Shown: positions 17,771-26,075 of the stretch, in pieces
How positions within the stretch are numbered: position 1 is the first letter of the stretch
How the letters are laid out: the number at the start of each line of letters is the position of its first letter
NCBI RefSeq assembly: GCF_964033635.1
Contig: NZ_OZ035533.1
Coordinates: 3,720,001 to 3,784,000, forward strand
Origin: Chitinophaga sp. MM2321
GTDB taxonomy: Bacteria; Bacteroidota; Bacteroidia; Chitinophagales; Chitinophagaceae
Direction of reading: 5' to 3'
DNA length: 64,000 bases
Made by a program: the position numbers and the translations under genes
Notes under the pieces: model-generated
What the model was told of the DNA's origin: nothing
Databases searched by the model: none
Seen by the model: only the letters and a program-made list of their open reading frames with translations

Positions 17771-19363
17771 TCATCCTTCAGATGGATACACGATCACAAA
17801 CTGGTCTGTTACAGGTATCAGCGCATCCAGTACGCGGTCAAAGAATTGGGGACCTTCTTCTGCGTACCAGGGCATAAAGTTTTCTTTACGCTCCTGCAGG
17901 GAGCCAACGGGGAATAATTTATTTTTCACCTGCTTGATCTGATCTGTTTGCCAGGCAAATTTTTTCTTTTCTGCGCGCAGAAATTTATGTTCCAGTTTAC
18001 CGATAGATTTCAGCGCCTTACTTCTTTCTGTACCTGCACTGGCTACCAGTGTTACATCTATGCTGCGGGCCTTTTCTTCCAGGATATCAAATAACTTTTC
18101 AATAGCCAGGTATTCATCTTTCAATACCAATGTGGCATTGGTATGTTTTTTCACATAGTCGTTTACGATAGCATCTGTACTTTGGAAAAGCTCTGTGGTC
18201 GTTATTCCCAGCTTATCCATCCTTTCCTTCGACCGCTCATCTACCAGTAGCAATGAATTGCGGAGTAATACCACCGGATAAGGCACTTTGAAATGTGCAA
18301 ACAGGTTCCGCAGCTCCAGCCAGTAAGCGATTTCACCACCGCCGCCAATGAAGGCGATATTGGGCAAAACCGTTTCCTGGAACATGCCACGGAGGATCAC
18401 ATTAGGGCTGAACCTTTCAGGATGTGCTTCCAGTTCTTCCAGCAGCGAAGTGGCGGTGAATGTCAACGGGGTGTGTAAAACTTTCCACTCCGCACCTTCC
18501 TGCACAATGCGCTCGCGCAGGCCGTCCTGTAAATAAAAAAGATTTATTTCGCGGGGATTGGCCTGTACTTTATAGTGGGCGCTGATCTTCTCCAGGGTAT
18601 CCTGTACGATGGCGTGCGATGACTGGTGAAACAGTTCATCCTTCATAACAGGGATGTATAAACGTTTCAGTACCGCACTATCCGGCAGCAATACTACCAG
18701 ACCGAAACGGCCAAACAAGGCGTGCACGAGGTATAAGGTGGCTTCCTGGATGTTACGATGCTCCAGGTACGCCTTACGCAGCAGTTCCAGCAGTTCAGCA
18801 GCATGGGGTGCATAACCCAGGGAATCTTTCACCTGGTTGATCAGCAGCTCCAGTCCGGCGGGCTCCATACGTCCAACAGCGCCCTGCTGGCTGGTTTCCC
18901 AGGTAAGGGTTTTGCCATCCAGGTAAATGCTTCCCAGCTCTTCCAGGTCATTATCTTCACTGCCCATATAGTATACCGGTACAAAGTTGTGTTGCGGATA
19001 CTGTTGTTTCAGTTCTGTGCAGAGTTTGATAGTTTGCAGGATCTTATAAGCGAAATATAGATAACCGGTGAAGATGTTGGGCTGATGTGCAGTGCATACC
19101 GTAAAGGTTTGCGGATGCAGGAGGCTGGAGATGTTGTCCTGTACTGCCTTTATAGGGTCCAGTGCTTTGTATTGCTCTTCCAGCGCCTGAACCAGGGCAG
19201 CCCTGGGGGTGTTGAAATCCTGCCGCGCCTTGATGGCAGCAGCAAAATCAGGATGTACGGGTGAATAGGTATAAAATGGTCGTATCTGCGGATGTTCTGC
19301 TAAAAAATCTGTTACCAGCTGATTGAAATAACCAGTCTTCCCATAAGGAATATACTCCAGCAT
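17771..19363 (-). CDS. bshC: Bacillithiol biosynthesis cysteine-adding enzyme BshC
   Basis: BshC catalyses the last step of bacillithiol synthesis, adding cysteine to glucosaminyl-malate. The 530-residue length is standard. Family features seen: N-terminal GKTGYFNQLVTDFL with PFYTYSP, TVCTAHQPNIFTGYLYFAYKI, the PVYYMGSEDNDLEELGSIYL segment, SPNVILRGMFQETVLPNIAFIGGGGEIAYWLELRNLF, and a C-terminal coiled coil region. (Each segment was read separately along the protein.) bshA and bshB are not in the window. The start ATG 19363 matches homologues. A GT4 glycosyltransferase is divergently encoded upstream but is not BshA-like. Confidence 0.95.
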   Translation of the reverse strand: MLEYIPYGKTGYFNQLVTDFLAEHPQIRPFYTYSPVHPDFAAAIKARQDFNTPRAALVQALEEQYKALDPIKAVQDNISSLLHPQTFTVCTAHQPNIFTGYLYFAYKILQTIKLCTELKQQYPQHNFVPVYYMGSEDNDLEELGSIYLDGKTLTWETSQQGAVGRMEPAGLELLINQVKDSLGYAPHAAELLELLRKAYLEHRNIQEATLYLVHALFGRFGLVVLLPDSAVLKRLYIPVMKDELFHQSSHAIVQDTLEKISAHYKVQANPREINLFYLQDGLRERIVQEGAEWKVLHTPLTFTATSLLEELEAHPERFSPNVILRGMFQETVLPNIAFIGGGGEIAYWLELRNLFAHFKVPYPVVLLRNSLLLVDERSKERMDKLGITTTELFQSTDAIVNDYVKKHTNATLVLKDEYLAIEKLFDILEEKARSIDVTLVASAGTERSKALKSIGKLEHKFLRAEKKKFAWQTDQIKQVKNKLFPVGSLQERKENFMPWYAEEGPQFFDRVLDALIPVTDQFVIVYPSEG

Positions 19364-19450
19364 ATAGTGTTGCGAATTACAAATTACTAATAAGTTAACC
19401 GGTGCAGTGCCAATACATCGAAACTTTTGAATGTACGAAGGTAGAGAAGT

Positions 19451-19575
19451 ATTTTGGGATTTTGAGATTTTGGAATTTACGGATTTTGAGATTTGGGATT
19501 CAATTTTGCAGGTCCTATATGATCCTATAAGGATCTTAGTACGAATTACATCCCGAAATCAAAAAATACGAAAAT
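19451..19575. repeat. Degenerate family II inverted repeat in a divergent gap
   Basis: Left part 19451-19500 contains GGGATTTTGAGATTTTGG and TTTACGGATTTTGAGATTTG, words also found at 29003. The right part (about 19550-19575) reads in reverse as ATTTTCGTATTTTTTGATTT and pairs only partly. Between them is GATCCT-ATA-AGGATC (19521-19535). The right part ends exactly at the ATG of the GT4 gene. Confidence 0.5.
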
Positions 19576-20577
19576 ATGAAAATAGCTATCCTGGCACCAA
19601 TAGCATGGCGTACACCACCTAAACATTACGGTCCATGGGAACAGATGGCGGCTAATCTGGCAGAAGGACTGGTAGCAAAAGGCGCAGACGTGACCCTCTT
19701 TGCCACCGCAGATTCGCTGACATCAGGCAAACTGCAGTCTATTTGCCAACAGGGCTATGAAGAAGACCGGCAGGCGGATGCAAAGGTAAATGAGTGTATG
19801 CATATCAGTTACCTGATGGAGCGGGCACAGGATTTTGACATTATCCACAATCATTTTGATTTTCTGCCGCTCACCTATTCACGACTCATCAAAACACCGG
19901 TGGTGACTACCATCCACGGCTTCTCATCTGAAAAAATCATCCCGGTATATCAACGTTTTAATGACATCGGGCATTATGTATCTATCAGTAATTCAGACCG
20001 CCACCCAACACTACAATATGAGGCCACCGTATATAATGGTATCAAAACATCCGATTTCCTTTTTGAGCCGGAAGCGGAAAACTACCTTTTGTACTATGGC
20101 CGTATTCATCCGGACAAAGGTACCCACGAAGCGGTGCAGATAGCCTTACATACCAAACGCCCCCTGATCATTGCCGGTATCATCCAGGATGAAGCCTATT
20201 TCAATGAAAAAGTGAAACCTTATATTGATGATGAGCAGATTATGTACATAGGCGCTGTAGGCGGGCCTGCGCGTAGTGAACTGTTAGGGAAAGCCAGCGC
20301 CCTGCTTCATCCTATCAATTTTAACGAACCTTTCGGACTCAGTGTGGCAGAGGCCATGCTCTGCGGAACGCCCGTCATCGCCTTTAACAGGGGCTCCATG
20401 CAGGAACTGATCCATGATCGCAAAACAGGGTTCCTTGTCAATAATATAAATGAAGCCGCCGCCAGTGTAGAAGACCTTCCTTTAATAAACAGATCTGCCT
20501 GCCATCAACACGCAAAAGAAAATTTTAGTGAAGCCAGGATGGTGGAAGGGTACATGGAGGTTTACAACAAACTATAA
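19576..20577 (+). CDS. GT4 family glycosyltransferase
   Basis: A 333-residue cytoplasmic glycosyltransferase of the GT-B fold. The N-terminal domain starts MKIAILAPIAWRTPPKHYGP, with a glycine-rich acceptor-side loop (GPWEQMAANLAEGL); the C-terminal domain has LLYYGRIHPDKGTHEA and the donor-binding E-x7-E region NEPFGLSVAEAMLCGTPVIAF. Substrates are not evident. It faces the GH130 gene across an inverted repeat that fills the gap, next to glgC and glgA, suggesting a role in a storage or surface glucan/mannoside. It lacks BshA-type features despite lying next to bshC. Confidence 0.92.
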   Translation: MKIAILAPIAWRTPPKHYGPWEQMAANLAEGLVAKGADVTLFATADSLTSGKLQSICQQGYEEDRQADAKVNECMHISYLMERAQDFDIIHNHFDFLPLTYSRLIKTPVVTTIHGFSSEKIIPVYQRFNDIGHYVSISNSDRHPTLQYEATVYNGIKTSDFLFEPEAENYLLYYGRIHPDKGTHEAVQIALHTKRPLIIAGIIQDEAYFNEKVKPYIDDEQIMYIGAVGGPARSELLGKASALLHPINFNEPFGLSVAEAMLCGTPVIAFNRGSMQELIHDRKTGFLVNNINEAAASVEDLPLINRSACHQHAKENFSEARMVEGYMEVYNKL

Positions 20578-20585
20578 CCCGATTA

Positions 20586-20711
20586 AAAGATTTAGGGATT
20601 TTTTGATTTACGAATTTAGGGATTTGAAACATCGAAGATATAAGCGTATATGGTTATCTCCTATGTATTTCAAATCCCTAAATTCGTAAATCAAAAAATC
20701 CCTAAATCTTT
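20586..20711. repeat. Perfect 44-bp inverted repeat filling a convergent gap (family II)
   Basis: Left arm 20586-20629 and right arm 20668-20711 are exact reverse complements over 44 bases, with a 38-base spacer. The arm contains TTTAGGGATTTTTTGATTTA then CGAATTTAGGGATTTG. It begins nine bases after the GT4 stop and its right end covers two bases of the GH130 stop codon. A transcript from either side would form a very long A/U-rich hairpin, so a bidirectional terminator role is plausible. Confidence 0.9.
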
Positions 20712-22179
20712 ATATTCCGTCCGCCTTTATCTGTGTCAGCAGTTTCTCGAGGTTTACGGTTGCAAAGCCCGATGCGTAGTCAGACAGGCCATAAGGGATG
20801 ATCAGTTCATCGTTATGGATCATGGAGCCGCAGGAATACAATACATTGGGTACATATCCTTCCCTTTCATCTTTATTGGGCATCAGTAGTGGTTCTTTCA
20901 AACGACCGATTTCCATACCGGGGTTTTCCAGGTCCAGCAGGCTGGCGCCGATGCAGTAAGTACGCATAGGGCCTACGCCGTGGGTGATAACCAGCCATCC
21001 TTCTGATGTTTCAATAGGTGAGCCGCAATTGCCTACCTGTACAAATTCCCATGGATATTTAGGGGTTTGCAGGATCTGCGGGTTCTCCCAAATGTTGATC
21101 TTATCGGAATACATGATATACCCGTTAATACCATCTATCCGGGAAATCATCACGTATTTGCCATTGATTTTGCGGGGAAACAGCGCCAGGTTCTTGTTCT
21201 GGGCGCCTTCTCCGTAGAGCGGCATGATCTTGAAGTTGTAGAAATCTTTTGTTTGCAGCAGTTTAGGCTGGATCGTAACCCCGTCGAAGGCGGTGTAGGT
21301 AGCGTAATAGCTGATACTTCCGTTTTCATGGGTATACTTTACGAAACGGGCGTCTTCAATTCCCCGGCTTTCTGCATCGGAGTAGGGAAAGATCACCCGG
21401 TCAGAGATATCCGTATCCAGTGAAAAGTTCAGTTCATAGTAAGAATCTGCCAGCCACAACAACCTTTCCAGGGCCTTTTTCAGGAGGTTATCTACCTGGT
21501 ACCGCTGCTGCATTTCCCTGATCACCTTTTTCAGTGCCAGGTATTCAAACTCGTCGGAAAGACTGCTTTGCACCTCCTGCATCACTGAATCAGGCAGTTT
21601 TATGGAAACGGCATTCTGAAAAAAGGAGCTCTTCTTGTACATGGAATTACGGATCACTTCCGCTTCATCCACATAGTTACCGGGAGAGTCCAGGCTTATC
21701 TGGTTGTTCTTGTTGATCAGTCCACTCCGGAAAGCAATGGAAGAAATATGTCCTTCCCCTACTGCCCGGAAGCTCATGATCACACGCTTCTCTCCTTCTT
21801 CCAAACCGCTCTGGTCCACATCTTCAATCAATGACGGATTAAAGAAAGCGGCTGATTCAATAGAATACTCGTTGGTGAAATAAGAGCCGGTGAGCAATCT
21901 TCTTTTCAGTGGTAACTCATCATAATTAACCTGCACGGCGGCAAACAGGTGTTTAATTCTGTCGGCATGCTTTTCAAAGATGCGGGTAATATTCCTGTGA
22001 CGCCTGGAGAACTCTCTTAGTATAGGCGTTATCGTTATATCCACCTCCGCATCACTCATAGCAGCAACGTGCTGGATAATAGATTTCGCCCTGGCTTCTC
22101 CGTTAAAAAAAAATCGCGCCACCACCCTTTTAAGATCGGGATAGATCTTGGTGGTTTTCCGCTCAATTGACAATCGCAT
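20710..22179 (-). CDS. Glycoside hydrolase family 130 protein (mannoside phosphorylase-like)
   Basis: GH130 enzymes are five-bladed beta-propellers that phosphorolyse or hydrolyse beta-mannosides. The 489-residue protein has a propeller from about residue 200 on, with SRGIEDARFVKY, ALFPRKINGKYVMISR, VGNCGSPIETSEGWLVITHG and YVPNVLYSCGSMIHNDELIIPYG read along it. About 180 residues of extra N-terminal sequence (helical, with RHRNITRIFEKH) precede it, longer than typical GH130 proteins. It is the last gene of a glgA-glgC-GH130 operon (13 bases after glgC). No signal peptide is seen, so it is cytoplasmic, which fits phosphorolysis. The linkage acted on is unknown. Confidence 0.92.
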   Translation of the reverse strand: MRLSIERKTTKIYPDLKRVVARFFFNGEARAKSIIQHVAAMSDAEVDITITPILREFSRRHRNITRIFEKHADRIKHLFAAVQVNYDELPLKRRLLTGSYFTNEYSIESAAFFNPSLIEDVDQSGLEEGEKRVIMSFRAVGEGHISSIAFRSGLINKNNQISLDSPGNYVDEAEVIRNSMYKKSSFFQNAVSIKLPDSVMQEVQSSLSDEFEYLALKKVIREMQQRYQVDNLLKKALERLLWLADSYYELNFSLDTDISDRVIFPYSDAESRGIEDARFVKYTHENGSISYYATYTAFDGVTIQPKLLQTKDFYNFKIMPLYGEGAQNKNLALFPRKINGKYVMISRIDGINGYIMYSDKINIWENPQILQTPKYPWEFVQVGNCGSPIETSEGWLVITHGVGPMRTYCIGASLLDLENPGMEIGRLKEPLLMPNKDEREGYVPNVLYSCGSMIHNDELIIPYGLSDYASGFATVNLEKLLTQIKADGI

Positions 22180-22192
22180 GTTTATCGTTTTG

Positions 22193-23464
22193 TTAGATAC
22201 TAAATCCGTCCTGTAAGATCACTCCTTTTTTAACAACAACGATGCCGTCTTTTACGGTATATTTTTCGTAGTCTCCGTCCGGAAGGTGTTTTCCGCCATT
22301 TATTTGTACGCCATTTCCAATGCTGCAGTTCTTATCGATAATAGCATTATTAATGACGCAGTCTTCTCCGATGCCCATAGGCGGGCGACCTTCTTCCTTG
22401 GCTTTATTCAGCTCATCGAGGGTTTGATAGTAATCACTCCCCATGATATAAGCGTTAGAAATCACCGTGCCCTGGCCGATACGCGTGCGGATACCCACCA
22501 CGCATCTTTCCAGGCGGTTGGCCATTATAATACAACCATCGGCGATCATTGTTTTCTCCATGGTACCGGAAATTTTTGCCGGTGGCAGCATTCTGGCCCT
22601 GGTAAAGATCGTCTGGGATTTCTCAAAAAGGTTAAATAAAGGCAGGTCATCTGTCAGCCCGATATTCGCTTCAAAAAAGGATTCGATATTTCCGATATCT
22701 GTCCAATAGCCTTCGTACTGGTAGCTGAAGATCTTACTTTTAGCTTCAATGGCATACGGGATCAGCTGTTTACCGAAATCGGCGGCATCAGCCTGTTCCT
22801 TCAGCATTTCAAATAATACTTCCCTGGTAAAGATGTAGATGCCCATGCTGGCCAGGTAAATACGGCCTTCTGCTTTCATCTCCTCACTTACTTCCGATGC
22901 CCATGGCGGCAACAGCTCCTGGGAAGGCTTTTCTGTAAAAGAAACAATGGCTTCATTTTCATCGGTTTTCAGAATACCGAAATCAGACGCATCTTTTGCA
23001 GATACAGGGATGGTGGCGATAGAAATTTCCGCGCCGGTATTAATATGATGCTGGATCATCTTCTGAAAATCCATCTGGTACAATTGGTCACCAGACAGAA
23101 TCAGCACATATTTAAATTCGAAATTATCCATGTGGTGCAGGCATTGTCGCACGGCATCTGCCGTACCCTGGTACCAGGTGGGGTTATCGGGTGTTTGCTC
23201 CGCCGCCAGGATATCTACAAACCCTTTATCAAAGTTGCTGAAATGATAAGTGTTCTTGATATGCTTGTTTAGCGAAGCGGAATTGAATTGAGTCAATACA
23301 AAAATGCGGTTCAAATCAGCATTCAGACAATTGGAGATGGGAATATCCACCAGCCTGTATTTACCGGCCAATGGCACTGCAGGTTTTGAGCGCCTGCGGG
23401 TAAGGGGATACAAACGGGTGCCAGCCCCACCTCCGAGAATAATGGATATTACATCGTTAGTCAT
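22193..23464 (-). CDS. glgC: Glucose-1-phosphate adenylyltransferase
   Basis: GlgC makes ADP-glucose from glucose-1-phosphate and ATP, the donor for GlgA. The 423-residue protein starts with the nucleotidyltransferase motif GGGAGTRLYPLTRRRSKPAVP (the last residues include the catalytic-loop Lys), followed by FVLTQFNSASLNKHI, VLILSGDQLYQMD and the effector-region FTEKP. The C-terminal part is a left-handed beta-helix (repeat of hexapeptides around NNAIIDKNCSIGNGVQI). It lies 36 bases after glgA and 13 before GH130, so the three are an operon. glgB and glgP are not in the window. Confidence 0.97.
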   Translation of the reverse strand: MTNDVISIILGGGAGTRLYPLTRRRSKPAVPLAGKYRLVDIPISNCLNADLNRIFVLTQFNSASLNKHIKNTYHFSNFDKGFVDILAAEQTPDNPTWYQGTADAVRQCLHHMDNFEFKYVLILSGDQLYQMDFQKMIQHHINTGAEISIATIPVSAKDASDFGILKTDENEAIVSFTEKPSQELLPPWASEVSEEMKAEGRIYLASMGIYIFTREVLFEMLKEQADAADFGKQLIPYAIEAKSKIFSYQYEGYWTDIGNIESFFEANIGLTDDLPLFNLFEKSQTIFTRARMLPPAKISGTMEKTMIADGCIIMANRLERCVVGIRTRIGQGTVISNAYIMGSDYYQTLDELNKAKEEGRPPMGIGEDCVINNAIIDKNCSIGNGVQINGGKHLPDGDYEKYTVKDGIVVVKKGVILQDGFSI

Positions 23465-23500
23465 AAAGCGGAAATTAGAGATTATAAATGAATTGACTGC

Positions 23501-24916
23501 CTATTTCAAACTGCTATATACGTCCAGATAATGCTGTGCCGAGCTACTCCAGGAGTGATCAATATGCATCCCTCTCAAACGTATTTCCCGGAGATGCTTC
23601 GCATCGTTGTATAATTCAATGGCTCTTTTTACAGAATAACAGGCATCCCATACACCCGCCTGGTTAAAGCGGATGCCAACACCGTCTTTATCACCAAAAT
23701 CGATGACGGTATCTTTTAATCCGCCGGTACTGCGTACCATGGGGATGGTACCATAACGCAGGGCATACAACTGGTTCAGCCCACATGGCTCCACACGGGA
23801 GGGCATGAGCAGAAAGTCGCTGCCGGCATAGATCTGATGGGATAATGCTTCGTTATATCCGATGTGCACGTTGAATCCATAACTTACTTCTTCCCTTGTT
23901 TGCTGTAAAGACCACTCCACATGCGGATCGCCGCTTCCCAGTACCAGGAAATTAACTTCGCCGGGAAGTTCATGCAGGGAACGGTCAATGATTTCCGGCA
24001 AAAGGTCTGCGCCCTTCTCACCTACCAGCCTGCCTATAAAGGAGATCAGGGGTAAAGCGGTATCCAGGCCGAAACGCTCGCAGAGCGCCTGTTTGTTTTC
24101 CTCTTTACCTTTTTCCAGCGTGTCTTCATTATAATTAAGGGTGAGCATAGGGTCGGTGGCCGGATCCCATACGAGCGTGTCTATCCCGTTGAGAATGCCT
24201 ACCGTCTTCTGGCGCTCCTGGCTGATCAGACTTTCCAGGCCATTTGCCGCGCTGTACAATTCTTCGAGATAACCCGGAGAAACAGTTGTGACACGCCAGG
24301 CGCATTTGATAGCCGCAGCCAGCGGGTTAATAGCCCCGCGCCAGTCCAGCAAACCGGATTTCCACAGGTCGAAAGACGGGATCAGGTATAGTTTATCCCA
24401 GCCAAACTGGCCCTGGTATTGTGCATTATGAATAGTGAGTACCGAAGGTACTTCTTTCAGCCGGGGATATTTATAGCCGTAACTCATCAGGAACGGAATC
24501 AGGCCCGTATGATGGTCATGACAATGGATCACATCAGGCTGGTGCTGCCATTCGTTGACCCAGTCCAGTACAGCAATCTGAAAAGCAAGGAAACGTTCTG
24601 TATCATTGGGGTAGCCATATACGCCGGGCGTATCCAGCAAACCGGGAATATCTACCAGGTACAGGTCGAAGCCCAGTTCATTACTGCGCTCCTTCAACAC
24701 ATTGAAATGATACCAATCATGTCCCAGCCACATGCCAGCCTGATGTACTACATCAAATTCATGGGTATCATAATATTTTGTTCTGTAAGCAGGAACCACC
24801 ACTTTGGCGATACTACCCAGCTGATGCTGGTATTTGGGCAATGCTCCGACAACATCTCCTAGTCCACCTACTTTTGCTACCGGATAACATTCCGCGCTGA
24901 TGTGTAATATCTCCAT
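23501..24916 (-). CDS. glgA: Glycogen synthase
   Basis: GlgA (GT5) extends alpha-1,4-glucan from ADP-glucose. The 471-residue protein has the N-terminal ADP-glucose binding motif K15-VGGLGD within AECYPVAKVGGLGDVVGALP, the HCHDHHTG segment and the C-terminal donor-site sequence PSRVEPCGLNQLYALRYG followed by STGGLKDTV. The frame opens at 24937 (MAYQLFSM), but ATG 24916 (MEILHISAECYP) matches the family start. First gene of the glgA-glgC-GH130 operon; the region upstream is shared with the divergent DUF72 gene. Confidence 0.97.
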   Translation of the reverse strand: MEILHISAECYPVAKVGGLGDVVGALPKYQHQLGSIAKVVVPAYRTKYYDTHEFDVVHQAGMWLGHDWYHFNVLKERSNELGFDLYLVDIPGLLDTPGVYGYPNDTERFLAFQIAVLDWVNEWQHQPDVIHCHDHHTGLIPFLMSYGYKYPRLKEVPSVLTIHNAQYQGQFGWDKLYLIPSFDLWKSGLLDWRGAINPLAAAIKCAWRVTTVSPGYLEELYSAANGLESLISQERQKTVGILNGIDTLVWDPATDPMLTLNYNEDTLEKGKEENKQALCERFGLDTALPLISFIGRLVGEKGADLLPEIIDRSLHELPGEVNFLVLGSGDPHVEWSLQQTREEVSYGFNVHIGYNEALSHQIYAGSDFLLMPSRVEPCGLNQLYALRYGTIPMVRSTGGLKDTVIDFGDKDGVGIRFNQAGVWDACYSVKRAIELYNDAKHLREIRLRGMHIDHSWSSSAQHYLDVYSSLK

Positions 24917-25028
24917 GCTAAATAATTGATATGCCATCTTAAGTTACCTTGGAAAAATAACAAAACAAAGGGTTTAACAAGATTTTATTTTAGCTGATGA
25001 CATAAAGCATTTAACCTTTTGCATTTCT

Positions 25029-25036
25029 TATATTTG
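25029..25036 (+). promoter_or_regulatory. Candidate -7 box for the DUF72 gene
   Basis: TATATTTG, exact TAnnTTTG match. It lies eight bases before an in-frame TTG (25045), which would then be untranslatable or leaderless, and 63 bases before ATG 25099, supporting the latter as start. Confidence 0.45.
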
Positions 25037-25098
25037 TTTACAGGTTGTCATCTGATTTTACAGCTGCTACACAACAGCAGCTACTAAAACCTTCTCTT

Positions 25099-25995
25099 AT
25101 GGATTTTGGCCGCGTAACTCCCGCAGAACTGGAGGAGATAGATTTTAAGCTACCTCCTGAACCTTTGTTTAACAAGAAAGTATTGAAAGGGAAACCGGTA
25201 AAAAAACCGGTAGCCTACCTGGGCTGCGCCAAATGGGGCCGCAAGGAATGGATTGGCAAGATCTATCCCAAAGGCATTAAGGAAGCGGATTTCCTGGCGG
25301 AATATGTGCATCATTTTAATAGTATAGAGCTGAATGCTACCCATTACCGGATCTACGGACCGGATACTATTTCAAAATGGGATAGCCACGCCAGCGGGAT
25401 GGATTTTAAATTTTGTCCCAAAGTACCACAGTCTATCAGTCATTTCAGTAACCTGATCAGTGCGGGTCCGCAAACGACTGCTTTCCTGGATGGTGTGCTG
25501 GCATTCGGGGACCACCTCGGTCCTATCTTCTTACAACTGAGTGATAGATATGGGCCGGCAAAAAGGGAAAACCTGTATGCATACCTGGCGTCGCTGCCGG
25601 TTGATTTGCAGTTTTTCCTCGAAGTACGCCATCCGCAATGGTATGAAGACGAGGCTATACGGCTGGAACTTTTTGAAAAACTGCGCAGCCTGGGTATAGG
25701 CGCCATTATTACCGATACCGCCGGCAGAAGGGATTGCGCGCATATGCACCTCACCATCTCTAAAATATTCATCCGTTTTGTAGGAAACAGTTTACACCCG
25801 TCTGACTATACCCGTATCGATGACTGGGCCAACCGCATCCGGTATTGGCTGGATAACGGGTTAAAAGAGGTGTATTTTTTTATGCATATGCACGACGAAG
25901 CCTTGTCGCCCGACCTGGCAGCCTACCTCATAGACAAGCTGGACGCGGTTTGTGGGCTACAGGTAAAAAAGCCTCAATTTGTAAAGGATTCGTGA
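25099..25995 (+). CDS. DUF72 domain protein
   Basis: A 298-residue soluble protein of the DUF72 (YecE-like) family, a TIM-barrel fold of unknown reaction. Family features: YLGCAKWGRKEWIGKIYPKG near the start, FNSIELNATHYRI, FCPKVPQSISH, LGPIFLQLSDRYGP, FFLEVRHPQWY and YFFMHMHDEALSPDLAAYL near the end. Start MDFGRVTPAELEEID is chosen over an upstream TTG because of the promoter position. It is divergent from glgA; no functional partner is evident. Confidence 0.92.
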   Translation: MDFGRVTPAELEEIDFKLPPEPLFNKKVLKGKPVKKPVAYLGCAKWGRKEWIGKIYPKGIKEADFLAEYVHHFNSIELNATHYRIYGPDTISKWDSHASGMDFKFCPKVPQSISHFSNLISAGPQTTAFLDGVLAFGDHLGPIFLQLSDRYGPAKRENLYAYLASLPVDLQFFLEVRHPQWYEDEAIRLELFEKLRSLGIGAIITDTAGRRDCAHMHLTISKIFIRFVGNSLHPSDYTRIDDWANRIRYWLDNGLKEVYFFMHMHDEALSPDLAAYLIDKLDAVCGLQVKKPQFVKDS

Positions 25996-26044
25996 TTTTT
26001 TTGACGAATACATTACAAGGGATGAAAAAGCCGGACTGATGTAT

Positions 26045-26052
26045 TAATTTTG
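26045..26052 (+). promoter_or_regulatory. Candidate -7 box for the FAD/Fe-S dehydrogenase gene
   Basis: TAATTTTG, exact TAnnTTTG match, ending 23 bases before the ATG at 26076. Confidence 0.45.
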
Positions 26053-26075
26053 CGTTCTCAAACAGGAATATTATC

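Noticed and set aside
19576..20577. GT4 gene next to bshC as BshA
   Set aside because: The N-terminus and acceptor loop (PIAWRTPPKHYGPWEQ) differ from BshA, and it pairs by context with GH130 instead.
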